Origin: Ceratodon purpureus | Taxonomy: Eukaryota > Streptophyta > Bryopsida > Pseudoditrichales > Ditrichaceae | Direction of reading: 5' to 3' | NCBI GenBank assembly: GCA_014871385.1 | Contig: CM026424.1 | Coordinates: 20,799,321-20,863,320 of the forward strand | DNA: 64,000 nt | Part shown: positions 26,064 through 37,423 of the stretch, in pieces | Numbering within the stretch: the stretch's first letter is position 1 | Layout of the letters: the number at the start of each line of letters is the position of its first letter | Position numbers and translations under genes: made by a program | Notes under the pieces: generated by a model | Told to the model about the DNA's origin: nothing | Database searches by the model: none | The model's input: only the letters and a program-made list of their open reading frames with translations

Positions 26064-26072
26064 AAACCCTAA
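26064..26072 (+). promoter_or_regulatory. telo-box motif upstream of IMP1
   Basis: AAACCCTAA lies about 570 bases upstream of the IMP1 start codon, within a GC-richer segment that is likely promoter or 5' leader. Such boxes are common near transcription starts of plant biogenesis genes; function here is inferred. Confidence 0.35.
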
Positions 26073-26634
26073 TTGAGTGTGTTCGCGAGGCCTTGTTTTG
26101 TTGGGCTCCACAGTGTGCGTCAGTGGGATTGCGCCCGAGCTCTGTCGATGCTCTGGCTCGCATCGCACCTGAGTTTCCTCGTCTCCTCTGCGCGCGCATT
26201 GCGCTGCTCTTTCGATTGCGATTTTTCTCGCCCTTTTTGGTGCTGTACTGACCGCGTTTGAGCTGGGAGTGTGGCATGGCACACCGATGGTGTGCACTTG
26301 GAGTTGGAGTTGGAGCTTCGTTTGGTGAGGCGTCCAATCTGTTGCTGTGCTCGGCGTGGTATGTATCACTTTTCTATCTGTATAATTACCCAGCGAGAGC
26401 TGGTGTGGGTTTGGGAGATCGGAAATTATGCTTGAATTTTACTTTGTGGAGTGAGGTTGGAAATGGAGATGATATGTGGTCTATTGGAGGCATGGCTTTG
26501 TGTTGGTTTTTGATGACTATCCATTTATGCAGAGCTCAGCAGGAGGAAGAGTTGAGTAGAGAGGGTTGGGTGGGTGCACGGTGTCGAGCATTGCAGAGGC
26601 CGTGTCTGGAGCTCTGTTTTCCAGAAGAGAAGAT

Positions 26635-28047
26635 ATGTCGTGGAGGGCCTTGCTGCAGGAGGCTTTTGAGAGGTCGGTGGTGTTCACTCAGTTTATCTGC
26701 TTCTTGAATGTCTTCTCCAACCATGTTGCTGAAGTGCACCAGGTACGGTCTTTCAGGAGCACCCAAGACTTTGAACTGAGTTTCTCGACCTCGATTTGGC
26801 GCTGTGTGTACTTATCTTGGTTCATGTTTACCTGAATCCCCGCAATTGGAGAGTTCTACTCGGTTTTATCTGATTTCGGTGATTCTTCCATTGACACAAG
26901 GCTTGGTTCTTGTAATTGACAGTGCCTTGGGCCCAGCATGCTCCCAACCTTCAACGTGTCTGGGGATATATTGCTGTTGGAACATCTATCCTCTAAGTTC
27001 GAGAGGATCAAGCCAGGGGACGTGGTCATGGCCCGATCTCCTGCGAATCCACGGCTTGTGGTCTGCAAGCGAGTTCTTGGATTAGAAGGGGACACTGTTA
27101 CTGTTCTTCCAACTTCTAGCAGAGGCCATATCCGTCAAGCTGTGGTCAGATTCGTCTCCCTTATGTTTTCCTCATGATGTAGATGTCTTTTCTTTGATTG
27201 TAAGGTGGAAAACACTTTCTCTAAGCTTTCTGAGCTCGCTCTGCTGGGATTGTATTCCTTCATGTTCACTATGTCTGATTGGCATCTTTCTCGCTCCAGA
27301 GCCTGCCTGGAAGGTAGTATTCTGTAATGTCGAAATTGCATTCTGTAATGTAATTTCCTTAAAATGTTATGTTTCCTGCATTTGATGTAGGTACCCAAGG
27401 GGCACGTGTGGTTGCAAGGTGATAATGCTTACAACTCTACCGACTCGAGGCACTATGGTCCTGTGCCATACGCCTTAATCCAAGGAAAAGTGTTTTATAG
27501 AGTAAGTAGCACCTTACGGACATATCCCACTGCTTTGCTTACATCATGATTAAATATTGCACGTGAGCTGTTGGCTTTTCTTTGGTTTTTTTTAATTATC
27601 GCAAAGCAAGAACATCACTCTTAGTGCCCATACTTCGTCATTGTTACCCGATTCGGTCCATATTGCAGATTGCAGTATCTCTTTAGACTTGCTGGCAGGA
27701 TTGTGTCCAATCTTTCTCCACAGATTAAAAACTGATATTGAATATGGCCAAACATTGACTATTACTGTTCACTAATCAATGCTCCTCTGCTAGGGTTAAT
27801 CTCATTGTAGATTTGAGGTAGAGCCGGTTGTAACAGATCGTGGCCTTCGTAGCTTAGCACCTTTTAGCACTTGCAAGCTTGGCTTAGATGAGAAATTACT
27901 CATTTGTGTCATTTTTGTAATGTATGATGGGAAGGTTCGTGACCTCTTTGCAATGACATAATATGTTGTGAGGATTTAACTGTGCGGTTTATATTGCAGA
28001 TTTGGCCGCCTGAGGGATGGGGTCCTGTACTGAATCAGCCTCCGTAA
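26635..28047 (+). CDS. IMP1: mitochondrial inner membrane protease subunit 1 (S26 signal peptidase family), four exons
   Basis: Coding exons 26635-26742, 26923-27144, 27391-27501 and 28000-28047 join in phase 0 each time to give 162 residues, close to the usual 160-170. Exon 1 encodes an N-terminal stretch with one hydrophobic segment ([13 protein letters not shown]), expected to anchor in the inner membrane. Exon 2 starts with GPSMLPT, whose Ser41 is the catalytic serine, and carries the general base Lys85 in [11 protein letters not shown]. Exon 3 has [12 protein letters not shown] and the S26 box [10 protein letters not shown]. Exon 4 ends in WPPEGWG. The protein should cleave sorting signals of proteins routed to the intermembrane space, acting with IMP2. 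The donor after exon 2 (GTG|GTCAGA) is weak but is the one that keeps the family sequence intact. The stretch 26.1-26.6 kb probably contains a 5'-leader intron (GTATGT at 26360, acceptor near 26530). Confidence 0.92.
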
Positions 28048-29094
28048 TTTGTTCGATCCAACGGCCTCAAATGGTCGAGAGCCCTTTCTGGGCTGGATGT
28101 ATTCTTTTGAAAATTCTCTACTTCATTGTGCAGCGAGGGACCTGGCACTGAGCTCCTGAATACTTCAAGATCTTTTAGGTTTTCCTGGAGCTTTGGGTTG
28201 GAAATTGCGTGCTTTTTTGTTTCATTCTGTACAGTGAGGTTGCAATTGCAAACGGGAATGTGCTGTTTTCATGCACGTGGCCGTCTTGTTACGATTCTGT
28301 GGCATTTATTGTTGGTAGTTGATAGTGTTTTTGACAGTGATGAGGTTTAGGAATGTGCTCTTACAGGTACTGTAACTCTCTAATTGGCAGGGTTGGAATT
28401 TTGAATGGAAGCCCTAGGCATCTCCTCACTGTTACAGCTGGTTAAGAGAATATTGATGTACCTCGATGATAGATATCTATTATTGATGTCTGACTCTGTG
28501 ATGCGATCTGTTTCCCGAAAATCACTTTGGATTTTCTGTGTCCTCAAGTGAAAATAGAGCTTGAGTAGGTGAATTTTACCGGTAGTTAAGTGGCATTGAT
28601 TTTGTTTGGAAAAACCGCAGAAAGACTCAACAAAGAGAACCGTGGTTGTTGTTAGGGTTAGTCTACGGTAAAATTTCAAATACCTTCTCAGTATGGAATT
28701 GGAACTGAACTGAACAACTTGATGTGGTCACAGCCTACCTAAATGGGCCATAGTTCACATCAATCCTTCTTCCCTGATTTTCTTTGATGTGTGTTACTGG
28801 AAGAGAACCAGGGTTCATATTCAAATTAAATTACTAAAGGCCCATTCTAGTCTTCGGCAGTTGGGATGCATGATGTACCAATATCTTAAGGAATTTTCAG
28901 TTTTGCACAACTTTTAGCATAATCAAGCTTTATCTTGTGTTCTCATCTTTAGAAATGCTTGTGGTTTAGTTATTATAGCAATACAGTACGTCGCGGTCAG
29001 ATTGGGACAGTGTCGTGTTGAAATCTAATTTCCACATCAGATTTTGAGTGGTCCACGTCATCATAAACCAATCAGAAGATGACATGTGGCACTT
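28048..29094. other. 3' flank of IMP1
   Basis: No gene seen. Includes the presumed 3' untranslated region; the short frames do not look like protein. Confidence 0.4.
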
Positions 29095-29511
29095 TTATGA
29101 AAAAATGAATTTATTTATATCAAAACAAACCACGAGGTAGGGTACATGTAGATGATTTAAATCTAGTAGGAACAATGGCTACTGTTAACCATGCTTTTAA
29201 TTTCCTAACTTCCTAGTTTGAGATGAAGCTTCTTGGTAACTTTTGCTTAGGTATGCAAGTAACTTATATGCAAGGAAAAGGCATTCTGCTCCACCAACCT
29301 AGCTACTACACCCAAAATTTCTTGAAGAAATTTCAAACATACCTATCTAATTCCTTAATAGCACCGATGATTGGCTAAAGCAAGACATTTGATGACCCTC
29401 ATTAATCTTGTGAGGAAGAAGAAGAGCTTTTAAATAAATTCAAGTAACTCATTACTCTAGGACGATTCTCATACTTGACAACTATCACCCTACCACATAT
29501 TTCATTTTCCA
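29095..29511 (+). mobile_element. Copia retrotransposon fossil, 5' piece of an interrupted reverse transcriptase region
   Basis: Plus-strand translation shows recognisable Copia reverse-transcriptase sequence. The similarity stops at the T run that marks the inserted LINE and appears to resume at about 35765. Old and broken; no terminal repeats were identified. Confidence 0.7.
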
Positions 29512-29779
29512 TTTTTTTTTTTTTTTAAATTTTTGGAACAAAGGTTGCTACGCATTCATTAATAGAGAAAGAATAACACCTTACAAACCGAGCGGAGAGT
29601 AAATTCCGCTGGCGAGGAATTTTTTGGCTTTTCATTACCTGATAAAAACCAAACCTGGGAAACCTAGAACCGAGGGAACAAAGACAAGGAGGACAAAAGA
29701 AACCCACGGGAACCGGCCTAAGGCACCGAAAACCCGCAGGTCATGGAAAGGAAGGGGTAGGGGGTCTCGCAAAGTTCCA

Positions 29780-32700
29780 CTAGCAAGACTCGTCGACATC
29801 TGTCAAGAAAACATCGTGGTGACGCCACGTGATGACAAACTCATGGGCTCTGCGAGGCAAAGGTGCAGGTTCATGCTCGCAAGACCACTTGATCAGAGCC
29901 CAGGCCGCCCGAGCTAGGTCGATGATCGCCTCCCAAAGGCGTTGGAGAAGAACGTGAGCCGGCCAAGAATTATTGGAGAAGACTGCCGCATTGCGGCGGA
30001 TCCACAAGCTCCAGAGAATAGAACCTCGGATGAGCGCCCAGGTTCTAGCGATGCGTTGGAAGTATGTAGGGAGGGGAGCACCCAACAGGCATTGTTGCCA
30101 AGGGAGCCTACAATACCAAGGATGATCAGACGGAATGCCTGGATCTTGGAGGAGGATTGAAGTCGCAAAGTCCCAGGCCTGAGAAGCATGGGGGTAGAGA
30201 TAAAAACAACGAGGGATTGTTTCCGAGACGCCCATGGTGCAACATGTGCACAGGGAAGAAATGGCAGGCTGGCCCTGGTGCTGCCATTGATTTACAACAA
30301 CCGCCTGGTGATACAGACTTCAGATGAAGCCAGCCTCCTTTCAGGGCTGGGAGGTATGCTAAACGTCTTTTTAGTCGGGGAGGAAGGGTTGAGGGTGAAA
30401 CCTAAGCCACTTGGCTTGGATGGAGAAAGCAGGGGTGGAAACAGGACGTCGAAAGGATCGGCCACACTTCGCGGAGTAGGTGTGTAAGGGATCCCCGTTA
30501 CGCCATTGCCACACGCCCGGATCAAAGGTGAGGGACGAGATGGACGCAAGAAACTTGTGAATCGGCTTCTTGGGTGGCTTGGTTTTAGCCCGGCAATTGA
30601 CAATGCGAACACGCCTCACGATGCCATGGTGAGGAGGCTGCGGGTCGTGACATGGGGGAATGGCTCGGAGGATGTGAGACACTGGTCCATCGGCATACAG
30701 CTGGAGATCGGCTGGGAGACAGAGGACCTAGAGGGTCTCGGAGAGTCGGGGCATGAAGGCTGCTGTAGTGAAGAAGACCAGATCAGGAAGGGGGCTGGAG
30801 CCGGAGGAGAAAGAGCCCACCCATTCGCCCTTGAGGCTCTAGTGGTGCGTGAGTGCCGCAGTGGCGAACCAAGGGAGGGATAGGTTACGGTAGGCGACTT
30901 GGAGGTTTTGGTAACCAGCAGGGCGGAGAGGGAAACGCTGCCGAAGCTCCATAAGAGGATGTAGGTGGAGCGTGTCGGGATCCAAGATGTCGTGAAGGGA
31001 ATTTAAGCTAGCACAGGAAAGCTGGCGGGCCCGAAGCTCGCTGAAACCAGAGTGGTGAGCAAAGAAATGGGAGGTCACTTAAGGTGAACGTTCTTGAACT
31101 CGTCGTAGTTGGTGGGGTGCCGAATCTGAAGGGGAGGACAGGTGAGACACCAAGCATGCAGCACTCGGGGCCATAGACCGGATCCTCAAGGGGAAGAGAA
31201 ATGAGGGAGGAGTGACCAGTGAAGGGAGCGGGGCCAAAGGCCTGACCGGGAGGGTTGAATTTGACCCAAACGGTGGCGGAGGAGAACGTGAAGGGAGGAG
31301 GATCCAGGTTGGAGTCCTTTAACCACCCACTTACTCATCATTGCGGCCACCGCAAGTTCGGGGTCAATAATCCCAAGCCCTCTTTCAAAACCGGGTGCGT
31401 AGCAGTCCGACCATTTCACCCACGCGTGCGCGTAGGGGTAGCAATACTTGCCTAGAGGTAGTGGCGCATCGTGGCACGGGGGGAGCGAAGGACGGCCAGA
31501 GAGCCCCCCCCCCCCCCCTCCCCCCTCCAGATACTTAGGTAAAACCACAATGTCGACAACAATACAGAGTTGACCACGGTTACCCGAGTAGCCAAGGACA
31601 GATGCAACGAAGTCCAATGAGGGAGCTTGCGCATGATCTTGGCGGACAGGTAGGCATCTATGTAAGGACTGGCCAGAGTCACACCAAAAGGGGTCCCTAA
31701 TAATCAAGAAAGAGAGTTGGGCAGGGCAATAGCGTAACGAAAGGTAGAGAGCCAAGAGGGGCTGGAGCTGAACCGAACTAGAAGAGTGCACACTTTGCCG
31801 GTTGATGGCCAAGCCTGTTGCCAAGCCAAAATTATCCAAGAGGGTAGAGAAACTGCGAAGGTTGTCTTCCTGGCCCTAGAGGGAGAAAGTGGCGTCATCG
31901 GCATATTGGGCAAGAGTCTAGTGGGAAGAACCATCCGGAAGGCGTATGCAATGCAGTGAGCCTTGGGAAATCGCAGCTTTGGTGGCAATGGAGAGTGCCT
32001 CGGCGACCAGGAGGAAAAGGTAGGGAGCCAATGGGCATCCCTGCCTCACCTCCCGATGCACCTCGAAAGGTCCAGTGGAGACTCCATTCAACAAGACAGA
32101 GGCCTGGGCATCAGAGAGTAACATACGCACCATGCTGGTAAAAGCAGAGGGAATGCCCAATTTGTCCATGGCGCGAAAGAGGAAGTCCCAGGAGACCACG
32201 TCGTAAGCCTTCCGGAAATCCAGTTTGAGAACCATGAGAGGCTCAGCCGAGGCTTCAGCCCAAGCAATTGTCTCATGTTGGACCATGACAGTGTCAAGAA
32301 CGCGACGAGAGAGAAGGAAAGTCGCCTGACCATCATGGACAACCTTGGGGAGAAGAGCTTGCAGCCGATCTGCAGGACTTTGGCAAAAAATTTATAACCC
32401 GTATTGAGTAATGCAATGGGGCGCCAATTGGAGAGGAACTCCAAGTCTCCCTCCTTGGGGAGGAGGGCAATGAGACCGTGGTTCATGTCCCGGGGGAGAG
32501 CGCCATTAAGGATGGCATCGTGAATCATCGACGTGAAATCCTCTCTGAGAACATCCCGGAAGTGCAGAAAAAATTCCACGGTAACCTCGTCCAGGCCAGG
32601 GCTTTTGCCATGTGCCATGGCCTTAAGGCCAGGAAGCAGCTCAGTGCTATCAGGAGGTTGGCCAAGTTGAAGGAGAACGTCGGCGGGGAAACGGGTCGAG

Positions 32701-34060
32701 AACACCTCCGGAATGAGGTGAAGAAGGTCCTCAGTAGCCTGGGTGATTTCTAAGGAGGCAGGAGGGTTGGAGTCGAGGGCGGTGTAGTACCGCAGGACCT
32801 TGGCCTCTATGCTTGAGCGATCCTCGAGACGGTCACTGGAGGAGGTGCAAAGGCACAGGATAGGGGCCGTATCCGGCTTCTCCTTGACAACACGAAAAAA
32901 TTCCTTGGTGACCATATCGCCCTTTAGTTTCCAACGCAGACGCATGTCAGTACGTTTGCCAACAATGATCCGAGCCTGAAATGCCTCAAGGGCCTCTCGA
33001 GCAAGCCCTCGACGAGTGGCATGAGGGGCATGCGTTGGATCCGTCTAGAGCAATGTAGTTGTTGTTTCGAGTTCCTCGGTCAGGGCGTCTTCATTCACGC
33101 GAAACGACGCAGACTTTTGCTTACAGACTACAGTAGTGGCAGTAGTAGCGAAGGACGCGATGATATTTCAAGAAGAAAGAGTTTGTAGGAGTGGAAGATT
33201 TCCACATCGTAGTCATGGCGGGTTTTGTGGTTTGGAACCACCGAGAGCTAATCTTCCAGTGCGTCGGGCGCTTGGGAAGAGTGTCGAGTTGCACGGTGAC
33301 CTTGAGGGGGTGGTGATCGGAACTGGTGAAGTTGCCAACAATGGCATAGGTGAGTAGCTGGCGGCCAGGGGAAAGAGGCGGGGATGGGAAGATATAAAGG
33401 CGATCGAGCCGTGCCATGGCTCGGTCGGGACGGAGCTGCTGGTTATCCCAAGAGAAAGCCAAACTACCGAAGATTATCCTTTACATTGAGAGCAATCGTC
33501 ATGGCTTGGAAGAGGAGTTGTTCTCGGAGAGGGACAAGGGAAGCTAGGTGGCGGAATTTGTCAACGCGCACCTTGACCATATTAAAATCACCAATGAGAA
33601 TCCAACGACAGGTACGAGGCAACTCCCCGGCCATAGCCTCCCAGAGTATGCATCGGCCGAAGGATTCATTGGGAGCATAAATATTGGCGATGCCAATATT
33701 GCTACCGGGTATGTTATGTAAAATGAACGACTGAACTCGTTTGGCGAGAAGGCTGCCCTAGGTACCGACTTGGCGAGACTAGCACAGAGCAAGAAGAGTG
33801 AGGAGACCTCCCCGGCCAGCATCGGGTTCACTAGGTAGATGTCTATACCCGGGGGAAGCGTCTAACCCCCATGTAGTGGCGTGGCGCCAAGACGAGAGCT
33901 TAGGCGAGAGGGCGCGGGACCAGAAGTTTTATGTTCGTGGATGAGGACTATGTCTAAGGAGGGCGGAAACTCTGTATGTAGTCATCGAGCAAGTCGACGG
34001 CCGTGTCGTCGTTTAGGCCCCGGGTGTTTAATGAAAACAGGTTTAATTTCATGGGGGTGA
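29780..34060 (-). pseudogene. LINE ORF2: endonuclease, reverse transcriptase, zf-RVT (frameshifted)
   Basis: The endonuclease starts at about 34050 with LNLFSLNTRGLNDD and ends with the SSDHHPLKV motif near 33300. The reverse transcriptase includes GKSPGLDEVTVEFF (near 32600), PKEGDLEFLSNWRPIALLN, KLDFRKAYDVVSWDFL (near 32220), RQGCPLAPYLFLL (near 32040) and the catalytic QYADDA (31891-31908). A zf-RVT Cys-rich end (LCTCCTMGVSETIPRC) lies near 30230. The parts lie in at least three different frames (for example RT before and after about 32290), and a stop flanks the YADD box, so the protein cannot be made as one piece. It must depend on other copies for any movement. Confidence 0.88.
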
Positions 34061-34085
34061 AGGAGACGCGTCTCTGTCGCGGGAT

Positions 34086-34107
34086 GGGGGGGGGGGGGGG
34101 GGGGGGG
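34086..34107. repeat. 22-base G homopolymer
   Basis: Uninterrupted G run (C run on the LINE sense strand) between ORF1 and the endonuclease. A 17-base G run lies at 35380-35396 and a 15-base C run at 31504-31518. Confidence 0.9.
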
Positions 34108-35231
34108 CTGATCGGAACCCCCATAGATCATAGGAGGAGAGGAAGCCGTGATTGGGGCGGGAGGAATCTAGATGGCTGGCTCGGGCTGCAGCACGCAAAG
34201 AGGAGGGAGCAGTTGGAATCGGGCTAGAGATTGGAGGTGGAATTGGGGGCGATGGCGACGGGGCGGAAAGGTGGGCCGGAGGAAGGGGAGGAGGGCGGGG
34301 AGAGAGCAGTGAAAATCTGACCTTGCGGGGAGGGAGCGGCCTCCGTTCGGCGAGGCGATGGAGTCAGGGCGGCGAGGTGGAGTTCGGCGTCCATAAAATC
34401 GTCCTCAACATCGGGTGAAGGGAGGCGGGGAATTGGTGGGATGGGGGGAGATGAGTGGATCCGGAATAAGGGTTGAGGAGGGGAGTGCAATTGGGTGTGG
34501 GGAAGGAGTGTGGGGAGAGGGGTTACCCTATGCTGGAGACGCTGCATCGCACGCAGGTGCTGAAGGGATGGAATTTGGGGGCTAGAGGGGAAAGGGATCG
34601 ATTTGATCAGGTGGAGAAGAGGGGATGGCCTGCGAAGAGACGGCAGAGGGAGGGTCGCCGTCAGGAAGTTGAAGGGTTTCTACAGTGCTAGAAGCAGGGG
34701 AGGTGGAATTGTCGCGGGCAGAATCGGGAAGGGGAAACTGAGGTGGAGGAAGAGCGGGAGAGGAGGATGAGGAGGGGGAGGGGAGGGCGAGGTGGGTAAT
34801 GGAGGGAGGAGAGAAGGAGTTCTCGCTAGGGGGATCAGGTTCGAAAGGAGTGGAGGGATGCGTTGGAGTGTCCGATCCGGGGGAAGGGGATCCGGTGGAG
34901 GGAGGAGGCAGCCGAGAATGTAGTAGCGGGGCGGGAGGTTGCCGGAGAGGGAGCCAAGGGCGGCATGAGGGGAGTAGGGAGAAGACCAGGGTCTGAGAGG
35001 GTGTGAGAATGAAGGTGGCCGAGAGGAGGGACGTCCGAGCGAATCTGCCGAATCCGACGTCCGCGGCGGGGGGAGGAGGCAGAGGGGAGACGGGAAAAGA
35101 AGGGCCCGGCGAAGGAGCTGAAGGTGGGGGAGGACGCTAGTAGGGAGACGGGGGGCGGACATCCCATTGGGAGTGACGGCGACGGGGAGGAATCTATTGG
35201 AATCCATCAGAATCTAGAAGGGGGGGAGCGG

Positions 35232-35757
35232 CTAGGATGAACGAGGGCTATGCCGCGCCGGTAGATGGCTTAGAGGGCAGCAACCGGGTCGGTGGGCCGG
35301 GGAGGATGTATTGGCCAAGCGGTTGTTATCTCGAGGGCCAGGGCCAGGAGGACGAGGGAGACGAGAAACCTCGCCGGGCGGGGGGGGGGGGGGGGGAGGG
35401 GGATGGGGAAGAGGGGATGGGGAGTGGGGAAGACGAGCGGGGGCAGGGGTGGGGGAAGGCCGGCGGCGGGGACAGACATCGGAGGTATGATGCAGGTTGC
35501 CGCAAGAGTGGCAACGAAGGTCGACGTCGTCGTAATGGACAGGGATGAGAACAGGTTCATCATCGGAGAAGATCCGGAGACGGTAGAGACCCAGCCACGC
35601 GAGAGGTCCATGTCCATACAAAAGCGGGGAATAGCGTCTTGTCACGAGCGGGAGCATCACCAAGCATCTTGCCAACCTATTGAGCGACCCGCGGCGCTAG
35701 CTTGTAGTATTCTAGGGGGAGGTCAAGGAAAGAAATCCAGGTGGGCGTGAGGATTCG
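35232..35757 (-). pseudogene. LINE ORF1 remnant: DUF4283-like tail and CCHC zinc knuckle
   Basis: The minus strand starts with TWISFLDLPLEYYKLAPRVA, the usual end of the DUF4283 domain of plant LINE ORF1, followed in shifted frames by FSDDEPVLIPVHYDDVDLRC and the knuckle CHSCGNLHHTSDVC (near 35500). Pro-rich low-complexity sequence follows. The N-terminal half is missing because the element is 5'-truncated. ORF1 proteins bind RNA in the retrotransposition particle. Confidence 0.75.
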
Positions 35758-35764
35758 GTGGGGG

Positions 35765-35870
35765 GCGCAATAGTATTTTTTTGAGACACAACCAAACACC
35801 AACAATGAGATAGTGAAGAAGAGTGACCCATTTGTTCCAACACCTTAAGGGAACTAACGACTTGGAAGAT
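35765..35870 (+). mobile_element. Copia retrotransposon fossil, continuation after the LINE
   Basis: A short plus-strand stretch reads HLFQHLKGTN, which resembles the segment that follows in the Copia reverse transcriptase/RNase H region. It is therefore read as the other side of the element interrupted at 29512. Broken; evidence is short. Confidence 0.45.
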
Positions 35871-37423
35871 AACAAAAACTGGTTTTCTTTAAACTTAAAG
35901 ACCAATCTTTTACACACCAAATATATAAAACCACCTAACTCTCCTGTACCTTTTATTAACAATACATTGATAGCAAGTTTATTCACCTTTAATTATATAA
36001 TCATTTTATAAATATAAATTTTACCATCTAAATATTTTATTTTCCAATTTTCTTTTCTTTCCCAAAATCACTAAATATAGCTGCAAATGGCTTAAATAGA
36101 CAAGTATTACTGGAAATAATTTCTCATATTTTCATTTTTCCATCCTGAGGATTTCCGATGCTTTTAATTGTTTAATATTTGGAATAAGGAATAGTAATCG
36201 AATAAAACACAGTGTATGATTTCCTCAAATATATCTTTTAGTTACTTTAAAGATATTTTTTACTTCACTCCATATCTAAAACAGCCTTTCGTGACTTGAA
36301 CGAATTCTTAGAATATGTCAAACGATAGAAATATAATATCGTGGTATCATACAAGGTCATTTAAAATTAATTCAAGATTAACAAACATGAAAATTCAGAA
36401 AGTATTGCATCATTAGGAACATAATTCCGGAAAATTCTAGAAACAAATTCGCTCAATGAAAGAACATCACAGATGTCTAGTAAGTTTGATTAAGCTCAAT
36501 GCTTCCTACTAAACAAATTTTCAAAATGTTTTTTTGTACTAGTATTTTAGTAACACAGGAATTCGTATTCAGAGGTATAACCCTGCTATAGTACTCCGGA
36601 GTACCACACAATAAAAACAAAGCGCTTCATACGTAGACATTAATACAAACGCAAGAGACCATGACTAATGATACCATAGCATAGATACAAAGTTTCAATG
36701 TTCAGAATTGTCAGTGTTGTCGTAATGTCCTTTGTTGCAATGCATACTATTATACACTTGTTTACAATACCATTTCAAGTTTCGTCAGCGTAACATTGCA
36801 AGCATTTAATTCTACCTAGTAAGGCTTTTACACGAAACTTCAAATATAGTCTTGCAAAGGCTCACATGATGCTTTGCATTTTGTTTCAAGAATGTGGAGC
36901 GGCTACACTCCAAAACTCATTGCTTAAGCAAACGAGGTTGTTGCACTTAGATACATGTCTGCTCACCACAACATGGCAAACTAGCAAAAAGACAACCTCC
37001 TGAAGTAAAAAAATTAAGTAGCCGACCATTTAGGGTAAATAAGTCAAAATTCGAAATCCAGCCCGAAGTACCGCGCCTCTGGCTTGGAAAGATACTCCTC
37101 AGGACCAGTGTTTGAATACTGATGTGAAGAAAGGGAGATTCAAGGCATCCTCTGCCTACCTCCGAAAAGTCTTCCACCCCGTCCCAGTAGGAAAACTCCC
37201 GACTCGATGGACAGATTATCCTGGAATCCAACTCACCTGGCGCAAATAGAGAATGTGCCGTATTAAACTGATATTTTCTTTGTAAAAACAGTTCTTCACT
37301 TTCTCCTCCTTGTCTGCGAAGCAGGAACGCAATCCATGCGGAAAATGCTGGTTCACTGGCGATCTGTCTTTAGGGTTACCGTAGCGAGCATTAAATTTGA
37401 CTTCAATCAAAATTTTCGAGAGT
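35871..37423. other. AT-rich intergenic DNA and ABI3 3' side
   Basis: No gene recognised. About 36.9-37.4 kb is likely the ABI3 3' untranslated region. Confidence 0.45.

Larger units (their letters stand above)
29512..35760 (-). mobile_element. L1-clade LINE, 5'-truncated, inserted into a Copia fossil
   Basis: On the minus strand the order is: end of an ORF1 (DUF4283-like tail, then a CCHC knuckle), apurinic endonuclease, reverse transcriptase, zf-RVT, and a poly(A) tail seen as a 15-base T run at 29512-29526. The element is clearly GC-richer than its surroundings and has long homopolymer G/C runs. The 5' end cuts into ORF1, typical of incomplete reverse transcription. No convincing target-site duplication was found by eye. 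The boundary at 35760 is approximate. Confidence 0.88.

Noticed and set aside
34152-35750. Many long Gly/Arg- or Pro/Ser-rich frames on both strands
   Set aside because: Products of the very GC-rich, low-complexity part of the LINE; only the knuckle and the DUF4283-like tail are meaningful.
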